A DNA stretch of 64,000 nt from the NCBI GenBank assembly GCA_035192965.1, contig CP136571.1, positions 2,500,501-2,564,500 on the forward strand. The letters are read 5' to 3'. This stretch comes from Fuscovulum sp. Its GTDB lineage: Bacteria; Pseudomonadota; Alphaproteobacteria; Rhodobacterales; Rhodobacteraceae. Of the stretch, positions 38,091 to 47,503 are shown piece after piece. Made by a program: the position numbers and the translations under genes. The notes beneath the pieces were generated by a model that ran no database searches, had not been told where the DNA came from, and was given only the letters and a program-made list of their open reading frames with translations. The first letter of the stretch is position 1, and every line of letters starts with the position of its first letter.

Positions 38091-38567
38091 ATGAAACTGT
38101 CGACCAAGGGGCGGTATGCCATGGTGGCGCTGGCTGATCTGGCGCTGGCTGAGGCGAAGTCGGGGGGCGACGATCTGGTGTCGCTGGCGGAAGTGGCCAA
38201 GCGACAGGATATCAGCTTGCCCTATCTGGAACAGTTGTTCGTCAAGCTGCGCCGGGCCGGGTTGGTTGAGGCGGTGCGGGGGCCGGGGGGCGGCTATCGG
38301 CTGGCGCGCAGCCCTGATGCGATCCGCGTTTCAGATGTGCTGGAGGCGGTGGAAGAGACGGTGGACGCGCTGCATACCGGGGCAGGGGTTTCGGGTGGCG
38401 TGTCGGGGACGCGGGCGCAGAGCCTGACCAACCGGCTGTGGGAGGGGTTGAGCGCGCATGTCTATGTGTTCCTGCACCAGACCCGGCTGTCGGACGTGAT
38501 CCGCAACCAGATGACGCCTTGCCCGGCCGTGCCGGCACTGTTTCGCGTGGTGGATGAGGATGCGTGA
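38091..38567 (+). CDS. iscR: Rrf2-family regulator IscR (Rhodobacter-type, without the cluster cysteines)
   Basis: Rrf2/IscR-type DNA-binding protein of 158 residues (MKLSTKGRYAMVALADLALA, helix-turn-helix DISLPYLEQLFVKLRRAGLV, wing GPGGGYRLAR). Canonical IscR binds [2Fe-2S] with three Cys in a CxxxxxCxxxxxC loop; here that region reads TGAGVSGGVSGTRAQSL and the only Cys is near residue 144 (MTPCPAVP). Rhodobacter sphaeroides IscR is known to be of this Cys-poor type and still to respond to iron. It is the first gene of the isc-suf operon, which it is expected to repress. Confidence 0.92.
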   Translation: MKLSTKGRYAMVALADLALAEAKSGGDDLVSLAEVAKRQDISLPYLEQLFVKLRRAGLVEAVRGPGGGYRLARSPDAIRVSDVLEAVEETVDALHTGAGVSGGVSGTRAQSLTNRLWEGLSAHVYVFLHQTRLSDVIRNQMTPCPAVPALFRVVDEDA

Positions 38568-38572
38568 GGCAA

Positions 38573-38593
38573 CGATTTTTCTGCGAAAAATCG
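38573..38593 (+). repeat. Palindrome between iscR and the desulfurase gene
   Basis: CGATTTTTC (38573-38581), loop TGC, GAAAAATCG (38585-38593), starting 5 bases after the iscR stop. The same core lies at 62943-62962. It may attenuate transcription into the suf genes or stabilise the iscR 3' end. Confidence 0.75.
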
Positions 38594-38663
38594 GGGCACC
38601 CGGCGCGGGGGCGTTGCGCGGGATGGCGGCGGGCGGATTTGGGTATTTGGGCCAAGGTGAAAC

Positions 38664-39695
38664 ATGAGGCCGCGGGTCTATCTGGACTGGAACGCCACAA
38701 CGCCGCTGCGGCCTGAGGCGCGGGCGGCGATGATCGCGGCGATGGATGTGGTGGGAAACCCGTCTTCGGTTCATGCCGAGGGGCGGGCGGCGCGGGCTTT
38801 GGTAGAGCGGGCGCGGGCGCAGGTGGCGGCAGCGGTTGGTTGCAAGCCGGCGGAGGTGGTGTTCACCAGCGGGGCCACGGAGGCGGCGGCGGTCTTGGCG
38901 CGGTTGCCGGTGGGAACGGTCGAGGTGGACCCGACGGCGCATGATTGCCTGTGGTCGCAGCGGCGGGCGGGGCAGGGCGCGCGCGCGCTGGCCTGGGGCT
39001 ATGCCAATAACGAGACCGGAGTGGTTGCAGAGGCCCCGGCGCGCGATGCAGGGGAGCCCTTGCTGTTGGACATCGTGCAGGCGGTGGGGAAGGTGCCGTT
39101 TTCATTCGCCTGGAGTGGGGTGGAGATGGCGGTGGTATCGGCGCACAAATTTGGCGGCCCCAAGGGGGTTGGCGCGCTGATCGTGAAGGACGGGGTAGAG
39201 ACGCAGCCCGTGCTGACGGGCGGCGGGCAAGAGATGGGGCGGCGCGCGGGGACCGAGAACATCATCGGCATCGCCGGGATGGGTGCGGCGGCCGAGGCGG
39301 CGCAGCGTGATCTGGAGGCCGGCGTCTGGGATGAGGTCGAGGAACTTAGAAATATTCTAGAAGTCGGATTGTCCTCTGCGGCAAACAATACTATTTCTGT
39401 CGGGAAAGGTTTGCCCCGGCTGCCCAACACGCTTTGCCTGATCGCGCCCGGCTGGAAGGGCGAGACGCAGGTGATGGCGATGGATCTGGCGGGGTTTGCC
39501 GTTTCGGCCGGATCGGCCTGTTCCAGCGGCAAGGTGCGCGCAAGCCGCGTGCTGACCGCGATGGGATTTGACGAGGTGGCGGCGGCGCAGGCGATCCGCG
39601 TGTCGCTGGGGCCGGGTGTGACAAAGGACGAGGTGCTGCGCTTCACTGACACATGGTGCGCGCAGTATCGCAAGGCCCTGAACCGGGCTGCTTGA
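38664..39695 (+). CDS. Cysteine desulfurase (short NifS/IscS-like)
   Basis: PLP-dependent class V aminotransferase of 343 residues that supplies sulfur for Fe-S cluster assembly. PLP lysine in SAHKFGGPKG (near 162) and the catalytic Cys loop GSACSSGK (Cys near 286) are present. It is some 40 residues shorter than typical IscS; the gap falls before the YANNETG motif. Second gene of the isc-suf operon, which also encodes a full-length SufS, so the cell has two desulfurases here. Confidence 0.9.
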   Translation: MRPRVYLDWNATTPLRPEARAAMIAAMDVVGNPSSVHAEGRAARALVERARAQVAAAVGCKPAEVVFTSGATEAAAVLARLPVGTVEVDPTAHDCLWSQRRAGQGARALAWGYANNETGVVAEAPARDAGEPLLLDIVQAVGKVPFSFAWSGVEMAVVSAHKFGGPKGVGALIVKDGVETQPVLTGGGQEMGRRAGTENIIGIAGMGAAAEAAQRDLEAGVWDEVEELRNILEVGLSSAANNTISVGKGLPRLPNTLCLIAPGWKGETQVMAMDLAGFAVSAGSACSSGKVRASRVLTAMGFDEVAAAQAIRVSLGPGVTKDEVLRFTDTWCAQYRKALNRAA

Positions 39696-39743
39696 GTTTG
39701 GAATTGAGCGGGGGTCTGCCCCCTGCGCCGTGGAGAAGAACCG

Positions 39744-41273
39744 ATGACCGAAGCCGCGCTGAAGGATGCCGATAATCGTGCCGATATTCGGGACGGTGTG
39801 GATCGTGAGACGATCGAAACCGTGCAGGCCATGGCCGGGAAATATAAATACGGCTGGGAAACCGAGATCGAGATGGATTTCGCGCCGAAGGGCCTGTCGG
39901 AAGACATCGTCCGGCTGATTTCCGAAAAGAACGGCGAGCCGGAATGGTTGCTGGAATGGCGGCTGGCGGCCTATCGGCGCTGGTTGCAGATGGAAGAGCC
40001 GACCTGGGCGATGGTGAACTATCCCGCCATCGATTATCAGGACCAGTATTATTACGCCAAGCCCAAGAGCATGGCGGTGAAGCCGAAATCTCTGGATGAG
40101 GTGGACCCCAAGCTGCTTGCGACCTATGCCAAGCTGGGCATTCCGCTGAAGGAGCAGGCGCTGCTGGCAGGCGTGGAAGCACCCGAAGGCGAGCGGCGGG
40201 TGGCGGTGGATGCGGTGTTCGATTCCGTATCGCTGGGCACAACGTTCAAGGCGGAACTGGCCAAGGCGGGCGTGATCTTCTGTTCGATCAGCGAGGCGGT
40301 GCGCGAGCATCCGGAACTGGTGAAGAAATATCTCGGCTCGGTCGTGCCGCAATCGGATAACTTCTTTGCCACGCTGAATTCTGCCGTGTTTTCCGATGGT
40401 TCCTTTGTCTACATCCCCGAGGGCGTGCGCTGCCCGATGGAGTTGAGCACATATTTCCGCATCAATGCCGAGAATACCGGGCAGTTTGAACGCACGCTGA
40501 TCGTGGCCGACAAGGGCAGCTATGTGAGCTATCTGGAAGGCTGCACGGCGCCCAAGCGGGACACCCATCAGCTGCATGCGGCGGTGGTGGAGATCGTCAT
40601 TCTGGACGATGCCGAGGTGAAATACTCCACGGTGCAGAACTGGTATCCGGGCGATGAGAACGGCAAGGGCGGGATTTATAACTTCGTGACCAAGCGCGCG
40701 GATTGCCGGGGGCATCGGTCCAAGGTGATGTGGACGCAGGTGGAGACGGGATCGGCGATCACGTGGAAATACCCGTCCTGCATCCTGCGGGGGGATGATT
40801 CACAGGGCGAGTTCTATTCCATCGCCATCGCCAATAACGCCCAGCAGGCGGATACGGGCACGAAAATGATCCACCTGGGCAAGAACACCAAGAGCCGGAT
40901 CGTTTCAAAGGGGATTTCGGCAGGCCGCGCGCAGAACACCTATCGCGGGCTGGTGACGATGCACCCGAAGGCCACCAATTCGCGCAACTACACGCAATGC
41001 GACAGCCTGCTGATCGGTGACAAATGCGGGGCACATACGGTGCCTTACATTGAGGTGAAGAATAACTCCTCCCGTGTGGAGCATGAGGCGACCACGTCCA
41101 AGGTGGATGAGGATCAACTGTTCTATTGCCGGTCGCGCGGGATGGACGAGGAAGAGGCGGTGGCGCTGGTCGTCAACGGGTTCTGCCGCGATGTGTTGCA
41201 GGCGCTGCCGATGGAATTTGCCATGGAGGCGCAGAGCCTTGTGGCGATTTCGCTGGAAGGGTCGGTGGGCTGA
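39744..41273 (+). CDS. sufB: Fe-S cluster assembly protein SufB
   Basis: SufB scaffold subunit of 509 residues, the full usual length. The beta-helix core and conserved segments ([80 protein letters not shown]) are all present. With SufC and SufD it forms SufBC2D, which builds and transfers [4Fe-4S] clusters in the cytoplasm. Third gene of the operon. Confidence 0.97.
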   Translation: MTEAALKDADNRADIRDGVDRETIETVQAMAGKYKYGWETEIEMDFAPKGLSEDIVRLISEKNGEPEWLLEWRLAAYRRWLQMEEPTWAMVNYPAIDYQDQYYYAKPKSMAVKPKSLDEVDPKLLATYAKLGIPLKEQALLAGVEAPEGERRVAVDAVFDSVSLGTTFKAELAKAGVIFCSISEAVREHPELVKKYLGSVVPQSDNFFATLNSAVFSDGSFVYIPEGVRCPMELSTYFRINAENTGQFERTLIVADKGSYVSYLEGCTAPKRDTHQLHAAVVEIVILDDAEVKYSTVQNWYPGDENGKGGIYNFVTKRADCRGHRSKVMWTQVETGSAITWKYPSCILRGDDSQGEFYSIAIANNAQQADTGTKMIHLGKNTKSRIVSKGISAGRAQNTYRGLVTMHPKATNSRNYTQCDSLLIGDKCGAHTVPYIEVKNNSSRVEHEATTSKVDEDQLFYCRSRGMDEEEAVALVVNGFCRDVLQALPMEFAMEAQSLVAISLEGSVG

Positions 41274-41297
41274 TCCATGGTCTGGGGGAACAAACCG

Positions 41298-41609
41298 ATG
41301 ATCGTGACGACGACGAACTCTGTTGAAGGGTACCAGATTGCAGAATACCTCGGGATCGTGACCGGGGAGGCGATCATGGGTGCGAACATTGTGCGCGATC
41401 TGTTTGCCGGGATCACCGATATCATCGGGGGGCGGTCGGGCGCCTATGAGGCGAAGCTGGCCGATGCGCGCGAAACGGCGTTGAGCGAGATGCAGGAACT
41501 GGCGCGGTCGCGTGGGGCGAATGCGGTGGTGGGGGTTGACCTCGACTATGAGGTGATCGGCCAGATGTTGATGGTATCGGCGAGCGGCACTGCCGTGCGT
41601 CTGGGCTGA
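41298..41609 (+). CDS. YbjQ/UPF0145 family protein
   Basis: Protein of 103 residues with the YbjQ family pattern ([40 protein letters not shown]). These form pentameric rings; function is unknown, with heavy-metal binding proposed. It lies 24 bases after sufB inside the operon, which suggests a role around metal or cluster handling. ATG 41298 is chosen because the family N-terminus begins there; an ATG at 41277 adds seven residues. Confidence 0.88.
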   Translation: MIVTTTNSVEGYQIAEYLGIVTGEAIMGANIVRDLFAGITDIIGGRSGAYEAKLADARETALSEMQELARSRGANAVVGVDLDYEVIGQMLMVSASGTAVRLG

Positions 41610-41714
41610 AGCCGGCGGCGCGGATCATGCAGGAAATTGCCTTGAAGTTTACGCAGTCACGTCATGGTTGCGCGGCACCATCGCTTGCAGTGTTGTCTGT
41701 AAGTGGTGCCCTCT

Positions 41715-41960
41715 ATGTCATGTGTCCCGGGCTTCGATCCGAAGCAGGAATTCGCCAACCGTCTGGTCCGGATCGAGGCCGGCGGGATCAATACCAACCG
41801 GACGCTGTTCGTGGGCACGGAAGATGCGCTGCATCTGCCGCCCGGAACATTCTTGCGCAGGCGCAAGAAGCGGGGCAGGGCCTTGCCGTTGTTTTTGACG
41901 CTGCTTGCGGGATCGGCTTTGGCCATCGGAACCACGATCACGCAGACCAATTTCTACTGA
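41715..41960 (+). CDS. Small tail-anchored protein in the suf operon
   Basis: Protein of 81 residues with no family that I recognise. The N-terminal part is soluble (MSCVPGFDPKQEFANRLVRI). A basic stretch (RRRKKRGRA) precedes one C-terminal membrane helix (LPLFLTLLAGSALAIGTTIT), so it should be anchored with its N-terminus in the cytoplasm. The Rhodobacter isc-suf operon is also known to include small hypothetical genes, but I cannot match this one by name. Role unknown. Confidence 0.7.
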   Translation: MSCVPGFDPKQEFANRLVRIEAGGINTNRTLFVGTEDALHLPPGTFLRRRKKRGRALPLFLTLLAGSALAIGTTITQTNFY

Positions 41961-42069
41961 CGGGCCGCGCGCCCGAGATCGCATATCGGCCGCTGCGGCG
42001 GCGTGACGGAAACCGGGGGCGCCGTGGGACGGCAGCCCCCCTTTGGCATTGAAGGACCAGGGGCAAAAC

Positions 42070-42825
42070 ATGCTTCAGATCAAGAACCTGCACGTGAAAC
42101 TTGAGGAAGAGGATAAGCAGATCCTCAAGGGTGTGGACCTGACGGTGAAGGCCGGTGAAGTGCACGCGATCATGGGGCCGAACGGATCGGGGAAATCGAC
42201 CCTGTCCTATGTGCTTGCGGGCCGTGAAGGCTATGAGGTGACCGAGGGCAGCGCCACGCTGGAAGGCGAGGAGCTGCTGGACATGGAACCGGAAGAGCGG
42301 GCCGCGGCGGGGCTGTTCCTGGCGTTCCAGTACCCGGTGGAAATTCCGGGCGTGGGGAACATGACGTTCCTGCGCACGGCGGTGAACGCACAGCGCAAGG
42401 CGCGCGGCGAGGAAGAGATGAGCGCGGGCGATTTCCTGAAGGTCGTGCGGGCCAAGGCCAAGACCTTGAAGATCGACGCCGAGATGCTGAAGCGGCCGGT
42501 GAACGTGGGCTTTTCGGGCGGTGAGAAGAAGCGCAACGAGATCCTGCAAATGGCGATGCTGGAACCCAAGATGTGCATTCTGGATGAAACCGATTCCGGG
42601 CTGGATGTGGATGCGATGAAGCTGGTGTCGGAAGGCGTGAATGCGCTGCGCGATGCGGGGCGGGCTTTCCTTGTGATCACCCATTACCAGCGCCTGTTGG
42701 ACCATATCCACCCGGACGTGGTGCACATCATGGCGGCGGGCCGGATCATCAAGACGGGCGGGCCGGAACTGGCGCTGGAAGTGGAGCAGAACGGCTATGC
42801 CGATCTGTTGGCGGAGGCGCAGTGA
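42070..42825 (+). CDS. sufC: Fe-S cluster assembly ATPase SufC
   Basis: ABC-type ATPase of 251 residues. Walker A GPNGSGKST, SufC-specific FLAFQYPVEIPGV, signature FSGGEKKRNEI and Walker B CILDETDSGLDVD are clear. It drives shape change of the SufBC2D complex. ATG 42070 gives the standard SufC start; the stop overlaps the sufD start (TGATG). Confidence 0.97.
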   Translation: MLQIKNLHVKLEEEDKQILKGVDLTVKAGEVHAIMGPNGSGKSTLSYVLAGREGYEVTEGSATLEGEELLDMEPEERAAAGLFLAFQYPVEIPGVGNMTFLRTAVNAQRKARGEEEMSAGDFLKVVRAKAKTLKIDAEMLKRPVNVGFSGGEKKRNEILQMAMLEPKMCILDETDSGLDVDAMKLVSEGVNALRDAGRAFLVITHYQRLLDHIHPDVVHIMAAGRIIKTGGPELALEVEQNGYADLLAEAQ

Positions 42826-44111
42826 TGGCATTGGTGCAGGCCAAGCAGGACCAGTTGTCCGCGCGGATTGCGGGGCTGTCCTTTGCGCGGGAAGGCTGGC
42901 TGGGCGCGGCGCGGGCCGAGGCTTTGGCGCGGCTGAGCGCGATGGGGATGCCCGCCAAACGCGATGAATACTGGCGCTATACCGACCCGACCAGCCTGAC
43001 AGCGGTGGACGCCCCCAAGGCAGCCGTGTTCGACGACAGCGACGAGGCACCGGTCTTTGATGCGATCGACCGCGTGAAGGTGGTGTTCGTGGACGGCGTG
43101 TTTGATGCGGCCGCGTCGGATGACCTGCGGCTGGCCGGGGTGGAGATTGAGCGGCTGGCACTGGCCGGGGGCGCGGATATCCATTGGGCGCGTGACACCT
43201 ATGGCGTGCTGGAAGCCCGGGGCCAGAAACCCGTGGAGCGGCCGCTTGCGGCGTTGAATTCGGCCTTTGCCACGGATGGGTTGCTGATCCGGGTGACGGG
43301 CAGGGCGGCCAAGCCGATTGCGCTGAATTACATCCATAGTTCAGATAGTTCCGACGTGATCCTGCATCACATTGTGAAGCTGGAGGAAGGCGCGGAACTG
43401 ACCATTCTGGAAAGCGGCCCGGCAGCGGCGCGGTTCTCCGGGGTGATGGAGGTAGAGGTGGGCGCCGGTGCGCAGTTCCACCATATCCGGTCGCAAGGCC
43501 GCGATCACCAGCGCCGGGCCGTGACGCATCTGTTCGCGCGGCTTGGGGCAGGGGCTTTGTTCAAGTCTTTCACCCTGACGGCCAATGGCGTGATGACGCG
43601 CAATGAGGCTGTGCTGGAGCTGGTGGGCGATGACGCGCAGGCGCATATTGCCGGGGCGGCCGTGGGCGACGGCGATTTCCACCATGACGACACGGTGTTT
43701 GTCACGCATCAGGGCCAGCGCTGCGAAAGCCGGCAGGTGTTCAAGAAGGTGCTGAAGAACGGCGCGGTGGGCGTGTTTCAGGGCAAGATCCTGGTGAAGC
43801 AGGGCGCGCAAAAGACCGACGGCTATCAGATCAGCCAGGCGCTGCTTTTGGACGGCGACAGCCAGTTTCTGGCCAAGCCGGAACTGGAAATCTATGCCGA
43901 TGACGTGAAATGCAGCCACGGGTCGACCAGCGGCGCGATTGACGAGGTGGCGCTGTTCTATTTGCGGTCGCGCGGCGTGCCGATGCGGGCGGCGCAATCG
44001 CTTTTGGTGTTGGCATTCCTTGCCGAGGCGATTGGCGAGATTGCGGATGAGGAGATTGCCGAGGATATCCGCCTGCGTCTGGAAGGCTGGCTTGCCCGGC
44101 ACGAGAAATAG
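42825..44111 (+). CDS. sufD: Fe-S cluster assembly protein SufD
   Basis: SufD subunit of 428 residues, homologous to SufB at its C-terminal beta-helix (KCSHGSTSGAIDEVALFYLR, SRGVPMRAAQSLLVLAFLAE). His and Cys of the assembly site lie in this region. The N-terminal RDEYWRYTDPTSL is typical. It overlaps sufC by one base and is followed with no gap by the first YIP1-like gene. Confidence 0.95.
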   Translation: MALVQAKQDQLSARIAGLSFAREGWLGAARAEALARLSAMGMPAKRDEYWRYTDPTSLTAVDAPKAAVFDDSDEAPVFDAIDRVKVVFVDGVFDAAASDDLRLAGVEIERLALAGGADIHWARDTYGVLEARGQKPVERPLAALNSAFATDGLLIRVTGRAAKPIALNYIHSSDSSDVILHHIVKLEEGAELTILESGPAAARFSGVMEVEVGAGAQFHHIRSQGRDHQRRAVTHLFARLGAGALFKSFTLTANGVMTRNEAVLELVGDDAQAHIAGAAVGDGDFHHDDTVFVTHQGQRCESRQVFKKVLKNGAVGVFQGKILVKQGAQKTDGYQISQALLLDGDSQFLAKPELEIYADDVKCSHGSTSGAIDEVALFYLRSRGVPMRAAQSLLVLAFLAEAIGEIADEEIAEDIRLRLEGWLARHEK

Positions 44112-44636
44112 ATGCCGGTCGTTCCGGATATTCTGGCGTCCTGGCGCCGCCCAAGGGCGGTGATCGCGCGCAAGCTGGCCGAAGGGCCGCGCGAGGACCG
44201 GGCGATTGCCACGGTGATGGGGGCATGTGCCCTGATCTTCGTGTCGCAATGGCCGGGGCTGGCGCGCGAGGCGCATCTGACGCAGATCGCGGCCGAGGCG
44301 GCGGGAACACCGCTGGATCAGGTGCCGAGCTTGCAGGCGTTGATGGGATCGCGGCTGTTCGCTCTGATCTTCATTGCGCCATTGGTGTTTTATGTGCTGG
44401 CAGCGATCAGCCATCTGGTGGCGCGGCTGTTCGGGGGAAAGGGCACGGGTTACGGCGCGCGGCTGGCTTTGTTCTGGGCGCTTTTGTGCACCACGCCGGT
44501 GATGCTGTTCAACGGGTTGGTTACGGGGTTCATTGGCGACGGCACGGCTGCGACAGTGGTGGGGCTTGGGGTCTTTGGCGGTTTCCTCTATCTCTGGATC
44601 AACATGCTGATCGAGGCGGAAAAGCCATGGAAATGA
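44112..44636 (+). CDS. YIP1-like membrane protein, first copy in suf operon
   Basis: Integral membrane protein of 174 residues with about four or five hydrophobic segments (ATVMGACALIFVSQWPG, LFALIFIAPLVFYVLAAISH, ALFWALLCTTPVMLFNGLV). The YIP1 family assignment is from overall pattern. It starts directly after the sufD stop and overlaps the next gene by 10 bases, so it belongs to the operon. Why a membrane protein sits between sufD and sufS is unclear. Confidence 0.78.
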   Translation: MPVVPDILASWRRPRAVIARKLAEGPREDRAIATVMGACALIFVSQWPGLAREAHLTQIAAEAAGTPLDQVPSLQALMGSRLFALIFIAPLVFYVLAAISHLVARLFGGKGTGYGARLALFWALLCTTPVMLFNGLVTGFIGDGTAATVVGLGVFGGFLYLWINMLIEAEKPWK

Positions 44637-45211
44637 CGATGGCGCATATTGCCGGGCTGGTGCGGTTGACCTTTGCGAAGCCCCGGGAGGCGGCGCAGGT
44701 GGTGATGCGGATGCCATTGGCGTTGCAGGACCGCTGGGCTGCGGTTGCGTTGATGGCGGTGCTGTCGGCTTTTTTGATGCAGGCAATGGCGGCGTTGCTG
44801 CCGCCTGCCGTGGGGCCGAATGGTGAGGTTTTGCAACCGGTTGGCCCGTTCTTCTGGGCCGGGATGATTGCCATCGGGATGGTGTTGACGGCGAGCCTCG
44901 CCTTTGCCGTGGGGCGCTGGCGCGGCGGGAAGGGGGAGCTGGCGGATGCCGTGATCCTGATCGCGTGGTTGCAGTTCATCCAACTTCTGATGGTGGTGCT
45001 GCAACTGGTGCTGCTGGTGACTGTGCCATTGCTGACGCCGGTGGTCGAGATCGGGGCGGTGCTGCTGTTCCTGTGGCTGTTGGTGAATTTCGTGGCCGAG
45101 ATGCACGGCTTCCGGTCGCTGGGGCTGGTGTTTCTGGGGGTTGTCGTGACCTTCGTTGTGGCGGTGTTCGCGATGAGCCTGCTGCTGATGATGCTGGGGG
45201 TTGGGCTCTGA
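44627..45211 (+). CDS. YIP1-like membrane protein, second copy in suf operon
   Basis: Membrane protein of 194 residues with about five hydrophobic segments (AVALMAVLSAFLMQAMAALL, FFWAGMIAIGMVLTASLAFA, FLWLLVNFVAEMHGF), similar in type to the preceding protein. ATG 44627 overlaps the end of the first copy; sufS starts 2 bases after its stop. The pair probably works together at the membrane. No link to cluster assembly is proven. Confidence 0.78.
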   Translation: MEMTMAHIAGLVRLTFAKPREAAQVVMRMPLALQDRWAAVALMAVLSAFLMQAMAALLPPAVGPNGEVLQPVGPFFWAGMIAIGMVLTASLAFAVGRWRGGKGELADAVILIAWLQFIQLLMVVLQLVLLVTVPLLTPVVEIGAVLLFLWLLVNFVAEMHGFRSLGLVFLGVVVTFVVAVFAMSLLLMMLGVGL

Positions 45212-45213
45212 CG

Positions 45214-46437
45214 ATGTATGACGTTGAACAGATCCGGGGCGACTTTCCGATCCTGTCGCGGCAGGTGAACGGCAAGCCGCTGGTCTATCTGGACAATGGC
45301 GCCAGCGCGCAGAAGCCGCAGGTGGTGATCGATGCGATCACGCAGGCCTATTCGATGGAATACGCCAATGTTCACCGTGGCTTGCACTACCTTTCGAACC
45401 TTGCGACCGAAAAGTATGAGGCGGTGCGCGGCATCATCGCGCGGTTCCTGAACGCCGGGGATGCGGATGAAATCGTGTTCAATTCCGGTACGACGGAAGG
45501 GATCAACCTGATCTCTTATGGTTGGGCCGCGCCGCGGTTGCAGGCGGGGGATGAGATCGTCCTGTCCATCATGGAGCATCACGCCAATATCGTGCCGTGG
45601 CATTTCCTGCGCGAACGGCAGGGGGTGGTGCTGAAATGGGTGGAGTGCGACGCCAATGGCGATCTGGACCCGCAGGCGGTGATTGATGCCATCGGGCCGC
45701 GCACGAAGCTGGTGGCGGTGACGCATATGTCTAACGTGCTGGGCACCGTGGTGGATGTTGCGGCGATCTGCCGGGGCGCGCGCGAAAAGGGCGTGCCGGT
45801 GCTGGTGGATGGCAGCCAGGCGGCCGTGCATATGCCGGTGGATGTGCAGGCGATTGGCTGCGATTTCTATGCCGTGACGGGGCATAAGCTTTACGGTCCA
45901 AGCGGTTCTGGGGCGATCTATATCCGGCGTGAGCGGATGGAAGAGATGCGGCCGTTCCTGGGCGGTGGCGACATGATCCGTGATGTGGGCCGGGATGTGG
46001 TGACCTATAACGACCCGCCGATGAAGTTTGAGGCGGGGACGCCGTCCATCGTGGCGCAGATCGGGCTGGGCGTGGCGTTGGAGTATATGATGGGGCTGGG
46101 GATGGAGAACATCGCCGCCCATGAGCGGGATCTGCGCGACTATGCGCGGTCGCGGTTGGCCGGGATCAACTGGTTGAATGTGCAGGGAAATTCGTCAACC
46201 AAGGGGGCGATCTTTTCCTTCACCATGGCCGGCGCGGCCCATGCGCATGACATTTCGACCATCCTCGACAAGCGCGGTGTCGCGGTGCGGGCCGGAACGC
46301 ATTGCGCGATGCCGTTGATGGAACATATGGGTGTTGGCGCGACGTGCCGTGCGTCTTTCGGGCTGTACAACACCAAGGCCGAGGTGGATGCGCTGGTATC
46401 GGCGTTGGAGTTGGCGAACGAACTTTTCAACGGATAG
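45214..46437 (+). CDS. sufS: SufS cysteine desulfurase
   Basis: Group II cysteine desulfurase of 407 residues ([36 protein letters not shown]). PLP lysine in [10 protein letters not shown] (near 225), cofactor His in [10 protein letters not shown], and the mobile catalytic Cys in [10 protein letters not shown] (near 364). It passes persulfide sulfur to SufBCD, usually via SufE or SufU, neither of which is visible here. Last gene of the operon; a short hairpin (AGGCGG...CCGCCT, 46456-46476) follows. Confidence 0.95.
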   Translation: MYDVEQIRGDFPILSRQVNGKPLVYLDNGASAQKPQVVIDAITQAYSMEYANVHRGLHYLSNLATEKYEAVRGIIARFLNAGDADEIVFNSGTTEGINLISYGWAAPRLQAGDEIVLSIMEHHANIVPWHFLRERQGVVLKWVECDANGDLDPQAVIDAIGPRTKLVAVTHMSNVLGTVVDVAAICRGAREKGVPVLVDGSQAAVHMPVDVQAIGCDFYAVTGHKLYGPSGSGAIYIRRERMEEMRPFLGGGDMIRDVGRDVVTYNDPPMKFEAGTPSIVAQIGLGVALEYMMGLGMENIAAHERDLRDYARSRLAGINWLNVQGNSSTKGAIFSFTMAGAAHAHDISTILDKRGVAVRAGTHCAMPLMEHMGVGATCRASFGLYNTKAEVDALVSALELANELFNG

Positions 46438-46503
46438 CCGGGGCAGGCGGTGGATAGGCGGTTGCAACTGCCGCCTGGTTTCGGTAATCCACCGTGCAAG
46501 AGC

Positions 46504-46580
46504 GCACCCATAGCTCAGCTGGATAGAGTGCTGCCCTCCGAAGGCAGAGGTCATAGGTTCGAATCCTATTGGGTGCGCCA
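46504..46580 (+). tRNA. tRNA-Arg (anticodon CCG)
   Basis: Seventy-seven bases folding as a normal tRNA: acceptor GCACCCA/TGGGTGC, D-arm AGCTCAGCTGGATAGAG, anticodon stem CTGCC/GGCAG with loop CTCCGAA (anticodon CCG, reading CGG), T-arm TAGGTTCGAATCCTA, and genome-encoded CCA at 46578-46580. Confidence 0.95.
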
Positions 46581-46696
46581 GTTTCCTTGTCAAAATAAGT
46601 TTGGACGGTTCGGCGCTTTGTGCCGGGCGTTTGCTTTTGGTTTGATGAGGGGGGAGTTGCGGCGTTCGTTTGCTTTATCCATGTATCCGATAACCA

Positions 46697-46710
46697 ATAT
46701 TATGTAATAT
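46697..46710. promoter_or_regulatory. AT-rich palindrome upstream of rpe
   Basis: ATATTA-TG-TAATAT lies in the only strongly AT-rich pocket between the tRNA and rpe (about 46675-46720), flanked by near-inverted CCATGTATCC and GGGATATGG. It may be the rpe promoter or an operator; no specific regulator is recognised. Confidence 0.4.
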
Positions 46711-46801
46711 ACGGGATATGGTAGCGCGCTGCTGGCAATGCGCCATGGATTGCGTTAGAAGCCGCGAAAGCCAACCCTGCCACGGTTTCCGGAGACCTGT
46801 C

Positions 46802-47491
46802 ATGACATTCTCGCGTGCGATCAAGATTGCCCCGTCGATCCTGTCGGCGGACTTTGCGAACTTTGGTGCCGAGTGTCGGGCGATTGAGGCGCAGGGCGCG
46901 GATTGGGTGCATGTGGATGTTATGGATGGGCATTTTGTGCCGAACCTGACGTTTGGGCCTGCGACTTGTGCGGCGATCCGGCCGCATATCAAAGGCGTGA
47001 TGGATGTGCATCTGATGATCGCGCCGGTCGATCCGTTCATCGAGGCTTATGCCAATGCCGGGGCGGATGTGATTTCAGCGCATCTGGAATCTGGGCCGCA
47101 CATTCACCGCACGCTGCAAGCCATTCGAAATACGGGAAAAAAAGCAGGTCTGGCCATCAACCCAGGCACCGGGATCGACGCGGTGTCGCATCTGCTGGAT
47201 CTGGTGGACCTGATCTGCGTGATGACGGTGAATCCCGGCTTTGGCGGGCAAAAATTCATTCATTCCCAGATAGATAAGGTGCGTTCCTTGCGTGCCATGA
47301 TTGGCGACCGGCCGATCCATATTGAGATTGATGGCGGCGTGACGGTTGAGACCGCGCCGCTGGTTGCCGCGGCGGGGGCGGATGTTCTGGTGGCGGGATC
47401 GGCGGTGTTCAAGGGCGGGTCGGTGGACCACCCTGCCCCGTATGGCGCCAATATCGCAGCGATCCGCAAGGCGGCGGAAGCAGCGATCTGA
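46802..47491 (+). CDS. rpe: Ribulose-phosphate 3-epimerase
   Basis: TIM-barrel epimerase of 229 residues interconverting ribulose-5-P and xylulose-5-P in the pentose phosphate and Calvin pathways. Signature segments: KIAPSILSADFANFG, HVDVMDGHFVPNLTFGP, HLMIAPVDPFI, MTVNPGFGGQKFI and EIDGGV. ATG 46802 follows CGGAGA. Single gene. Confidence 0.96.
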   Translation: MTFSRAIKIAPSILSADFANFGAECRAIEAQGADWVHVDVMDGHFVPNLTFGPATCAAIRPHIKGVMDVHLMIAPVDPFIEAYANAGADVISAHLESGPHIHRTLQAIRNTGKKAGLAINPGTGIDAVSHLLDLVDLICVMTVNPGFGGQKFIHSQIDKVRSLRAMIGDRPIHIEIDGGVTVETAPLVAAAGADVLVAGSAVFKGGSVDHPAPYGANIAAIRKAAEAAI

Positions 47492-47503
47492 ACGTGCAGC
47501 ACC

